Positions 23,849 through 30,023 of a DNA stretch of 30,023 bases are shown in pieces. How positions within the stretch are numbered: position 1 is the stretch's first letter; each line of letters begins with the position of its first letter. The position numbers were made by a program, and so were the translations under genes. The DNA is from an uncultured Cloacibacillus sp. Its GTDB lineage: Bacteria > Synergistota > Synergistia > Synergistales > Synergistaceae. The stretch is taken from positions 1-30,023 of the forward strand of contig URAG01000024.1 of NCBI GenBank assembly GCA_900545755.1. Direction: 5' to 3'. Under the pieces are notes generated by a model, which made no database searches, was not told the origin of the DNA, and worked only from the letters and a program-made list of their open reading frames with translations.

Positions 23849-26158
23849 ATGTCCTGGATACTTCGCAGCTATCTCAAATACGCGCGCGGCGAGGGCGGCT
23901 CCCCTGTATGGGGCGTCCTCTGGCCCTGTCAGTTCGTGACTCGCGCGTGGATGAGGCTGCGGATAGGGTTCTACAAGCGCGGAATATTCTCCGTCGCCGA
24001 CCCAGTGCTCCCAGTCGTGAGCATCGGGAACAACTGCTTCGGCGGAACGAATAAGACGCCTATGGCAGAGTATGTCGTACGCCAGTTCGCAGAAGCCGGA
24101 ATAAAGGCCGGCCTCGTGAGCCGCGGTTACAGGACGAAGGAGCACCCGCCGCTCTGGATCGGTCAGGATAAAAAAAGCACGCGCCGCGACTTTGCTGGCG
24201 ACGAGCCGCTCATGCTCTCGCGCCGCCTGCCGGACGCGAAGGTCGTCGTTTCGCGCAAGAGGATAGAGGGCGTCAAGCTGCTTGCGTCGCTCGGAGCGGA
24301 GATTGCCGTGACAGACGACACCTTCCAGCACAGGAAGATGGGGCGCGACGTGGATATAGTCCTAGTCGACTCGACCTGTCCTTTCGGCAACGGACAGGTA
24401 TTGCCGGCGGGCTCGATGCGCGAGCCGATGTCTGCATTCCGCCGTGCGGACATAGTAGTACTGACGAAGGCTAACCAGGCGAAAGCGGGCGCGACGGACG
24501 CAATTAGGGAAAAACTCGCGCCTTACGTGATGGATGACAAGATCTTCGTCGCAGACATAAAGCTCGAGTCTTGGATAGCGCGCGAGGCCGGCGGCGAAGA
24601 GCGCGCAGTCGAAGAAGAAAGCTTCGTGCCGCAGGGCAAATACATCGCGCTCTCAGCGATAGGCAACCCGGACGGATTTTACCAATTTCTCGACGAACTC
24701 GGCGTCTCTGTCGCCGAAAGGCGGACATACCGCGACCACCACATACTCACAGAAAATGAGATATCGGAGCTTGAAAAGCTTGCCGCTGAGGTCGGAGCCG
24801 ACGGTTTCGTCTGCACGGAGAAAGATTTGGCGAACATGCCGCGCAAGTTGAGCCTCAACCTCCCGCTCTACGTCCCGTGCATCAAGGTCGCGCTGCGCGA
24901 CCCGATCGGTTTCCGCAGAAAAATTCTTGAAAAGCTACGTCCCGCATTCCTCGTCGCATCTAACGGCAACGGCGAGGACGCGATAGGCGTCGTGCTTGCG
25001 AAGAAGCTCATGGCTCGTTTCCCGTGCGCGAAGGTTGACGCGTTTGCGCTGGTCGGCTCAGGAAAACCTTATAAAATGAACGGAGTCAACGTCGTCTCGC
25101 CGCCCGCCGACATGCCGAGCGGCGGCGTAGTGAAGTACCATGTGCGCGATCTTGTCGGAGACATGCGCCACGGCCTCGGCGGAGCGATAATGAGCCAGAT
25201 GAAGAAGATGCGCGAGCTTTACGGCAAGTACCGCACCCCCGTCTGCGTCGGCGACGTGTATCTGCTGCTCAGCGTGCTCTGGGGACAGGGTATGAAGCCG
25301 CTTTTCGTCGCGACCGCAAAGTCAGTCCACCTGAACGGACACATGCGCATAGAAAAATGGCTTATGCGCCGCCGCTGCATCCTTGTATGGACGCGCGATG
25401 AAGAAACCGCGCGAGAACTCGTCGGCTGCGGCGTGCCGGCGGTCTTCCATGGGAACCCGATCATGGATCTTCTCGACGAGACGAACGAGCCCGCTTTTGC
25501 ATGGAACGGAAGGGGCTTCAAGATACTGCTGCTGCCGGGCAGCCGCCCGCGTGCCTACGACGACATAAAGCTCGTGCTAGACACCGTGACGCTTCTCGCG
25601 TCTAAAATGGAGTGCTGCTTCGTCATGGTGCCCGCGCCGACGATAGATTTGAAAAAGATGACGGAGAACCTCGACGGATGGACGCTGTCGGACGACGGCG
25701 CAACGCTGTGCTCAGGCGGCGTATCCGTGACGATATGCCGAGCGCCGGTAGCCGCGGCGGCCTACGGCGCGGAGCTGCTCGTCGGCCTCGGTGGGACGGC
25801 GAACCAGCTTTGCGCCGGGCTCGGAGTACCTGTCGTTTCGATAATAGAGCGCGGCAAACTGCGTCAGAAGAAGCTGCTGCGCGAGGCCGAGGTGCTCGTG
25901 CCCGCCGAGCCTGCGGAGCTTGCGGCGGCGGCGGAACGCATACTGACGAACCCGGAGCTGCGCCGCTCGATGCAGGAGGCCGGCATAAAGAACCTTGGGC
26001 GCATGGGCGCGCTCGACAACGTAGTAGATTATTGCGCGGCTGAGCTGGGCTGGGAAGCCCGCTGCCGCGTCTATAAAAAATACAGTGAATATCTCGATTC
26101 GCTTGGCGAACGGAAAACGAAAGGCGAAGGAGCTGATGAAGATGTCCGCCTCAAATGA
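23849..26158 (+). CDS. lpxK: Fusion of tetraacyldisaccharide 4'-kinase (LpxK) with an LpxB-like GT-B domain
   Basis: A 769-residue two-part protein. Residues about 1-362 are LpxK, which phosphorylates the 4' position of lipid A disaccharide: P-loop FGGTNKTP (64-71, usual form GGTGKTP), DDTFQHRKMGRDVDIVLVD, PFGNGQVLPAGSMREP and the catalytic-type RDHH (295-298). Residues about 366-750 match the lipid-A-disaccharide-synthase-related family I know as TIGR03492: VASNGNGEDAIG, FHGNPIMDLL, LLLPGSRPRAY and LVGLGGTANQLCAGLGVPV. No stop or frameshift separates the halves. Position between msbA and kdsA supports a lipid A/Kdo role. The GT substrate is unknown. Confidence 0.9.
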   Translation: MSWILRSYLKYARGEGGSPVWGVLWPCQFVTRAWMRLRIGFYKRGIFSVADPVLPVVSIGNNCFGGTNKTPMAEYVVRQFAEAGIKAGLVSRGYRTKEHPPLWIGQDKKSTRRDFAGDEPLMLSRRLPDAKVVVSRKRIEGVKLLASLGAEIAVTDDTFQHRKMGRDVDIVLVDSTCPFGNGQVLPAGSMREPMSAFRRADIVVLTKANQAKAGATDAIREKLAPYVMDDKIFVADIKLESWIAREAGGEERAVEEESFVPQGKYIALSAIGNPDGFYQFLDELGVSVAERRTYRDHHILTENEISELEKLAAEVGADGFVCTEKDLANMPRKLSLNLPLYVPCIKVALRDPIGFRRKILEKLRPAFLVASNGNGEDAIGVVLAKKLMARFPCAKVDAFALVGSGKPYKMNGVNVVSPPADMPSGGVVKYHVRDLVGDMRHGLGGAIMSQMKKMRELYGKYRTPVCVGDVYLLLSVLWGQGMKPLFVATAKSVHLNGHMRIEKWLMRRRCILVWTRDEETARELVGCGVPAVFHGNPIMDLLDETNEPAFAWNGRGFKILLLPGSRPRAYDDIKLVLDTVTLLASKMECCFVMVPAPTIDLKKMTENLDGWTLSDDGATLCSGGVSVTICRAPVAAAAYGAELLVGLGGTANQLCAGLGVPVVSIIERGKLRQKKLLREAEVLVPAEPAELAAAAERILTNPELRRSMQEAGIKNLGRMGALDNVVDYCAAELGWEARCRVYKKYSEYLDSLGERKTKGEGADEDVRLK

Positions 26159-27011
26159 CGTAAGAGTGGTGAAGGTCGGCAACGTCTCAGTCGGAGGGGG
26201 GACGCTCGCCGTGGCCGCAGGCCCGTGCGTGCTGGATACCTTCGAAGAGGCGCTTATGATCGCGAAGACGGTGAAGGAATACTGCGCCGAATTCGGCTTC
26301 GGCTATATATTCAAGGCATCCTTCGACAAAGCAAACCGGACTTCGATAAGGAGCTACCGCGGTCCAGGCATCGAAAAGGGGCTGGAATGGCTCTCTGAGA
26401 TCGGGCGTGAGGCCGGCGTCCCCGTCGTCACGGACATCCATGAGCCGTGGCAGGCCGAGGCTGCGGCGAAGCACGTCGACCTGCTTCAGATACCGGCGTT
26501 CCTCTGCCGCCAGACGGACTTGCTGGCCGCGGCGAGCCGCACCGGAAAGCCGCTCAACGTGAAGAAAGCGCAGTTCATGGCGCCCGAGGACATGGCCTCG
26601 GTGCTTGGCAAATGCCGCGAGAGCGGCTGTGAGGACGTGATTCTCTGCGAGCGCGGCACGGAGTTCGGCTACCATGAGCTTTCCGTGGATTTCCGTTCGC
26701 TGCCTGTCATGCGCTCGCTCGGCGTGCCGGTCATGTTCGACGCGACGCACAGCGTGCAGAAGCCTGGCGGCAAAGGCACGTGCAGCGGAGGCGACCGATC
26801 GTTCGTCCTGCCGCTCATACGCGCGGCCGCCGCTACGGGAATCGACGCGCTCTTCATGGAGGTCCATCCGGAGCCGGAGCGCGCGAAATGCGACGGGCCG
26901 AACTCGATACCTCTTGCGAAGGTGCGCGAGGTTCTGCGCCAGACATACGAAATAGACAAAATCGTACGCGGGAAACTCGGCTTCTCGCGGCTTGACTGGG
27001 CGGAGGAATAA
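26142..27011 (+). CDS. kdsA: 3-deoxy-8-phosphooctulonate synthase
   Basis: Condenses arabinose 5-phosphate with PEP to make Kdo 8-phosphate. About 289 residues. Cys29 in AVAAGPCVLDT is the metal ligand of the metal-dependent class (Asn in the E. coli type); the other ligands fit His and Glu in FMEVHPEPE plus a later Asp in KCDGPNS. KASFDKANRTS, IPAFLCRQTD and NVKKAQFMAP are typical. I chose ATG at 26142, 9 bases from AAGGAG, over the ATG at 26136 (3 bases). It overlaps the lpxK fusion by 17 bases. Confidence 0.96.
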   Translation: MSASNDVRVVKVGNVSVGGGTLAVAAGPCVLDTFEEALMIAKTVKEYCAEFGFGYIFKASFDKANRTSIRSYRGPGIEKGLEWLSEIGREAGVPVVTDIHEPWQAEAAAKHVDLLQIPAFLCRQTDLLAAASRTGKPLNVKKAQFMAPEDMASVLGKCRESGCEDVILCERGTEFGYHELSVDFRSLPVMRSLGVPVMFDATHSVQKPGGKGTCSGGDRSFVLPLIRAAAATGIDALFMEVHPEPERAKCDGPNSIPLAKVREVLRQTYEIDKIVRGKLGFSRLDWAEE

Positions 27012-28022
27012 ATGATGAGCCTTCCATACGAACGCGAAGAGAAAAAAATTTCCAACGACGAACTGATAACGACTGGGCGCGAAATCCTGCGCAAAGAGGC
27101 CGCTTCGCTTGAAGCGGCGGCTGAGCGTTTAGGCGACGAAATCGCCCGCGCGGCGCATCTAGTCAGCCGCTGCCGCGGGCGCGTAGTAGTAACCGGGCTC
27201 GGAAAGTCGGGGCACGTAGGGCGCAAGAGCGCGGCGACATTCGCCTCGCTCGGCGTTCCGGCTTTCTTCCTGCACGCGACGGAAGGGGCGCACGGCGACC
27301 TCGGCATGGTATGCCGCGAGGACGTCGGATACTTCCTCAGCAACAGCGGCGAAACGCACGAGCTTATAGACATCATCCCTTACTTCAAAAGAATCGGCGC
27401 GCCGATAATCGCCGTGACCGGCAACCCCGAGTCGTCGCTCGCGCGTGAGGCCGACGTCGTGCTCAACAGCCACGTCGAGGCGGAGGCCGACCCGCTCGGC
27501 CTTGCTCCGACGAGCAGCACGACGCTCCAGATGGCGATAGGCGACGCCGTCGCCGGTATGGCGACGCTTCTGCTCGGATTACAGAAGGAAGACTTCGCCC
27601 TTTTCCATCCGGGCGGCTCGCTCGGCAAACGCCTGCTGCTCCGCGTGCGCGACCTCATGGGCAGCGGCGACAAGCTGCCTGTGACTAACGTCCATGCGCG
27701 CGTGCGCGACGCGATATTCGACATCACTAGCAAGGGCTACGGCGCAACGGCCATCGTGGACGACGGCGGACGGCTCGTCGGCGTGTTCACTGACGGAGAC
27801 CTGCGCCGTTTCATCGAGAAGAACGGCGTCGAGGGGCTTGAACTCCCAGTCTCGCAGGCCATGACGACACATCCGCGCGTCATAGGCCCAGACCGCCTCG
27901 CGGTCGAAGCGGTGCGCATCGTCGAGCAATGGGAAGTTTCGGCGCTCATCGTCGTCGACGACGAGAACAGGCCCGTCGGAATGGTGCACATCCACGAGAT
28001 ACTCAAAGCGGGGGTGGCGTAG
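27012..28022 (+). CDS. kdsD: Arabinose-5-phosphate isomerase
   Basis: Interconverts ribulose 5-phosphate and arabinose 5-phosphate, the KdsA substrate. The 336 residues contain a SIS sugar-isomerase domain (about 40-180: VVTGLGKSGHVGRKSAATFASLG, SNSGETHELI, GNPESSLAREADVVLN, APTSSTTLQMAIGDA) and two CBS domains (about 205-325). A single base separates the frames of kdsA stop and its ATG, with GGAGG upstream; ATG at 27015 is an equal alternative. Adjacent kdsA makes this KdsD rather than GutQ. Its TAG stop is directly followed, in the same frame, by the waaA region. Confidence 0.94.
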   Translation: MMSLPYEREEKKISNDELITTGREILRKEAASLEAAAERLGDEIARAAHLVSRCRGRVVVTGLGKSGHVGRKSAATFASLGVPAFFLHATEGAHGDLGMVCREDVGYFLSNSGETHELIDIIPYFKRIGAPIIAVTGNPESSLAREADVVLNSHVEAEADPLGLAPTSSTTLQMAIGDAVAGMATLLLGLQKEDFALFHPGGSLGKRLLLRVRDLMGSGDKLPVTNVHARVRDAIFDITSKGYGATAIVDDGGRLVGVFTDGDLRRFIEKNGVEGLELPVSQAMTTHPRVIGPDRLAVEAVRIVEQWEVSALIVVDDENRPVGMVHIHEILKAGVA

Positions 28023-28790
28023 CTGTCGCTGCTGCGTGGACTCTACGGGGCGGCGATAGATATATTCTTCGCGCTCTCGCATAAAAAGCTCAAGGCGAAA
28101 TATACCGAGGGCAACGACGAGCGCCAGGGGCTTATAGCGCCCGAAAAGCTAGCCGCGCTGCGTGGACGGCGGCCCGTCTGGGTTCACGCCGTCTCCGTCG
28201 GCGAAGTGCAGGCCGCCGTCCCCTTCATTAAGGCTGCACGGGAGGACGGCTGGGACGGTCCCTTCGTAATCTCGACGACGACGCAGACGGGCAAGGCCAT
28301 GGCGGAGCGTCTCGGCAAAGATTTATACGACTTACATATATATTACCCGTGGGATAAAAGCCTCTTCGTACGCCGCGCGCTAGACGCGCTGAATCCCGCA
28401 GCCTTCGCAGCGGCGGAGACGGAGCTCTGGCCGAATATGCTTTACGAATGCCGCGTACGCGGAATCCCGACGTTCCTCATCAACGGGCGCATATCTGATC
28501 GGACGTGGGCGCGCGTGCAAGGCGGCCTTAGGCGTCCGCTTGCGCGTGGGGCTTACTCGCTCTTTTCCTCGCTCTTCCTTCGCGACGAAGAGGACAGGGA
28601 GCGGCTGACACGCATCGGCGTCGAAGGGAAAAAACTTTTCGTAATGGGCGACGGCAAGATCGACGCGCTGCTCGGCCTGCTGGAGCATTACGGCATCATC
28701 GAGCTGGTCCGCTCTGGCGCGGTGGCCGTGACCCGCGGCCCGAAAGCCCTGAGCGAGAAGGTGCTCGGCTCCGAGATCACCGGCCGCTGA
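28023..28790 (+). CDS. waaA: Chimeric ORF: Kdo transferase (WaaA) N-terminal half joined to an IlvN C-terminal tail
   Basis: Residues 1 to about 213 are 3-deoxy-D-manno-octulosonic acid transferase (GT30): an N-terminal hydrophobic helix (LSLLRGLYGAAIDIFFALS), WVHAVSVGEV with the catalytic-type Glu, STTTQTGKAMAE, YYPWD and AAETELWPNML. From KIDALL onward it reads as the end of acetolactate synthase small subunit (HYGIIELVRSGAVAVTRG...). About half of WaaA is missing. The first possible start in frame is CTG at 28023, since the kdsD stop is in the same frame; GGGGGTG lies 8 bases upstream. The next standard start (GTG 28206) would lose the SVGE motif. I read this as an assembly artefact, not a real gene. 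Confidence 0.8.
   Translation: MSLLRGLYGAAIDIFFALSHKKLKAKYTEGNDERQGLIAPEKLAALRGRRPVWVHAVSVGEVQAAVPFIKAAREDGWDGPFVISTTTQTGKAMAERLGKDLYDLHIYYPWDKSLFVRRALDALNPAAFAAAETELWPNMLYECRVRGIPTFLINGRISDRTWARVQGGLRRPLARGAYSLFSSLFLRDEEDRERLTRIGVEGKKLFVMGDGKIDALLGLLEHYGIIELVRSGAVAVTRGPKALSEKVLGSEITGR
28653..28673. other. Probable assembly breakpoint (shared GKIDALL-coding sequence)
   Basis: The bases coding for Gly-Lys-Ile-Asp-Ala-Leu-Leu fit both the WaaA strand, where a GNLKxDA-like turn is expected, and the IlvN family, where KIDAL/KLDAF precedes the C-terminal helix. Family identity, codon habits and neighbouring genes change here. The exact joint within this 21-base stretch cannot be placed. Confidence 0.7.
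28653..28790 (+). pseudogene. ilvN: C-terminal fragment of acetolactate synthase small subunit
   Basis: The last 45 residues resemble the conserved IlvN/IlvH tail: KIDALL, then YGIIELVRSGAVAVTRGPKAL, comparable to KLDAF...IVEVARSGVVGLSRG of the E. coli enzyme. Only the C-terminus is present in frame with the WaaA part. The remainder of ilvN presumably lies on another contig. The family match is by eye. Confidence 0.7.
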
Positions 28791-28816
28791 ACGGGCTGAG
28801 CGGCATTGCCTACGGC

Positions 28817-28858
28817 AAAGCGCCGCCCCACGATTCGTTTCGTGGAGCGGCGCTTTTT
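28817..28858. terminator. Bidirectional terminator between the IlvN tail and the MFS gene
   Basis: AAAGCGCCGC-C-CCACGA pairs with TCGTGG-A-GCGGCGCTTT across the TTCGTT loop, with one mismatch, and is flanked by a T run on the plus side and an A-rich run on the minus side. It suits two convergent genes, ending both ilvN and the transporter. Confidence 0.88.
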
Positions 28859-28866
28859 ATTTCGAT

Positions 28867-30023
28867 TCACCGCAACATCGTATGTTCCCATTGCGCCGCC
28901 TTGGGAATGCTACGAATGGAACGGGAACATATCACCAGCACGGCACTTGCCACAAGAACCGCGAGGAACACCAGCACCGCGCCATGGAATCCAAAAACCG
29001 GGAGCAAGGTGCCAGCCACAGCACTACAGAACATCGAAAGCACCTGGGCCGGAACCGTCAATGTAACAGTAATACGCCCCTGCATGCTCGTAGGCGACTT
29101 GGCGAAGATGAAACCGAGGAGCATCGCGTTGATCAACGGGAACGGCAGGCCAACAAACGAATTGGCAACCAGCATGATCCAGTAGCTGTCGGTCAACGTC
29201 ATCGGCAATACGCATAAGCAGATGAACAGGTAGGCGAGGCACACGGTTGGTCCAACCGGAACCTTATCGCTGAGTTTGCCGGCCAGCAACGATCCCACAA
29301 GCATCATCAGCGATATGCCGCCACTGATGAATCCGATGGAGGTCGCATTGGTCCCGCACGACACCAAATGCAGCTGGATGGCATATTGGATGCCATTGAC
29401 GCCGAAATTGACCAATGCCGCCACGATGAGCACGATCGCCAGCGTTTTCCTGTGCAACGACCATGACCAGCCTTCCAGGAAATCGCGGAAGAAACCGCCT
29501 TTCACTGCATCGCCATCCGTTTCCCCGATACGCCCGCCATCCGAACCATGTTCGCGGATGCCGGTGGCGGCGACGCCGGCCACGGCATACATGCATGCCG
29601 ACGCAAGGAACGGCAGCCATGGAGCAATGCTGTACAGAAAACCTCCGATGGGGCTTCCCGCCATGGCGATGGTTGCGTCACGCCCCTCGTTGAGGCTCCG
29701 CGCCTTGGGATAATAGCGGATATCGATGATCGAGCGAAGCATCGCATCCGTAGCGCTCCCAAGAAATCCGTTGATGCCGGATGCGAGCACCGCGATCAGC
29801 AGCAACACGGGGAACGACAACGCGTCGCACAGCAGCAGCACCGCAATCGCGCCCCAAGCCAGAACGCCGACGACGGCGTTCGCCACGATAAGCCGTTTGC
29901 GGTCATGCCTGTCGACGAAGGTACCTCCGAATACGCTCGCAACCTGTTGCGCGATCATCGACGACGTTCCGAGCCAACCGGCGGCGATGGTGGAACCGGA
30001 CACCGCATATCCGAGCAAACTGA
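28867..30023 (-). CDS. MFS transporter, partial at the window edge
   Basis: A major facilitator protein, at least 384 residues, with about eleven visible hydrophobic segments. The frame remains open to the window edge and the first transmembrane helix is missing; the TTG at 30018 is probably not the true start. Motif A is seen as GGTFVDRHDRKRLIV between the early helices and a second copy-like GKLSDKVP in the second half. This subgroup includes bacterial exporters of siderophores or macrolides, but no substrate can be assigned. Isoleucine is mostly ATC/ATT, with only a few ATA, unlike genes before 28,650, so I think it belongs to a different (actinobacterial) genome. Confidence 0.88.
   Translation of the reverse strand, partial: SLLGYAVSGSTIAAGWLGTSSMIAQQVASVFGGTFVDRHDRKRLIVANAVVGVLAWGAIAVLLLCDALSFPVLLLIAVLASGINGFLGSATDAMLRSIIDIRYYPKARSLNEGRDATIAMAGSPIGGFLYSIAPWLPFLASACMYAVAGVAATGIREHGSDGGRIGETDGDAVKGGFFRDFLEGWSWSLHRKTLAIVLIVAALVNFGVNGIQYAIQLHLVSCGTNATSIGFISGGISLMMLVGSLLAGKLSDKVPVGPTVCLAYLFICLCVLPMTLTDSYWIMLVANSFVGLPFPLINAMLLGFIFAKSPTSMQGRITVTLTVPAQVLSMFCSAVAGTLLPVFGFHGAVLVFLAVLVASAVLVICSRSIRSIPKAAQWEHTMLR

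Noticed and set aside
1..28650. Abundant GCGCGC-rich words as possible repeats or uptake sequences
   Set aside because: They follow from frequent Ala (GCG) and Arg (CGC) codons in frame, with no regular spacing or intergenic enrichment.
28867..30023. MFS gene as part of the lipid A/Kdo locus (for example an LPS exporter)
   Set aside because: It is convergent, separated by a bidirectional terminator, with different codon use, and lies behind the suspected chimera joint.
1..30023. tRNA, rRNA, CRISPR arrays, insertion sequences and prophage genes
   Set aside because: No cloverleaf candidates, no spaced repeats, no transposase or integrase motifs and no flanking inverted repeats were recognised by eye.

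Overview
The window looks like a contig from an anaerobic, GC-rich, Gram-negative bacterium. Bases 1 to about 28,660 fit a Synergistota-type organism (my inference, not a database result). Support comes from a nearly complete lipid A/Kdo cluster (outer membrane with LPS), LpxI, a metal-dependent-type KdsA, rubredoxin and a hybrid-cluster protein (strict anaerobe), PdxST-type vitamin B6 synthesis, short HisG with HisZ, and heavy use of GCG, CGC and ATA codons. No rRNA, tRNA, CRISPR array or insertion sequence was found, and there is no gene-free stretch above 300 bases.

Layout. (1) 1-3313: a tight plus-strand operon of tRNA m1A methyltransferase (5' partial), QueH, an AIR-synthase-like protein and an M24 aminopeptidase, followed by a separately promoted rubredoxin with a clear terminator. 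(2) 3620-11421: histidine biosynthesis in two divergent units, hisC-hisD on minus and hisZ-G-B-A-IE-H-F on plus. They share a 98-bp-scale promoter region in which one perfect palindrome covers both -10 boxes. All steps are present except histidinol phosphatase. (3) 11533-15704: a Crp/Fnr regulator plus HD hydrolase (minus), divergent from a TIGR04076-like protein, a ferredoxin-type protein and Hcp, which looks like a nitrosative-stress module. (4) 15782-19168: a PNPOx-like flavoprotein and pdxS-pdxT (minus), divergent from a MocR/PdxR-type regulator whose PLP-binding lysine is replaced by glutamine. (5) 19205-20011: a ZIP metal transporter. (6) 20163-28,66x: a lipid A/Kdo operon lpxI-lpxB-msbA-(lpxK fused to a GT-B-like domain)-kdsA-kdsD-waaA, with overlapping genes throughout; waaA seems to start at CTG.

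End of the window. Within waaA, at about 28,653-28,673, the reading frame changes from Kdo transferase to the C-terminal tail of an acetolactate synthase small subunit (IlvN). This is followed by a bidirectional terminator and a convergent MFS transporter with different codon habits, resembling an actinobacterium such as Bifidobacterium. I read this as an assembly chimera joined at a short shared sequence encoding GKIDALL. The last 1.35 kb should not be attributed to the same organism until checked.

The most interesting biology is the LpxK/LpxB-like fusion, the MocR-type regulator with a degraded PLP site next to pdxST, the shared his operator candidate, and the Hcp module.
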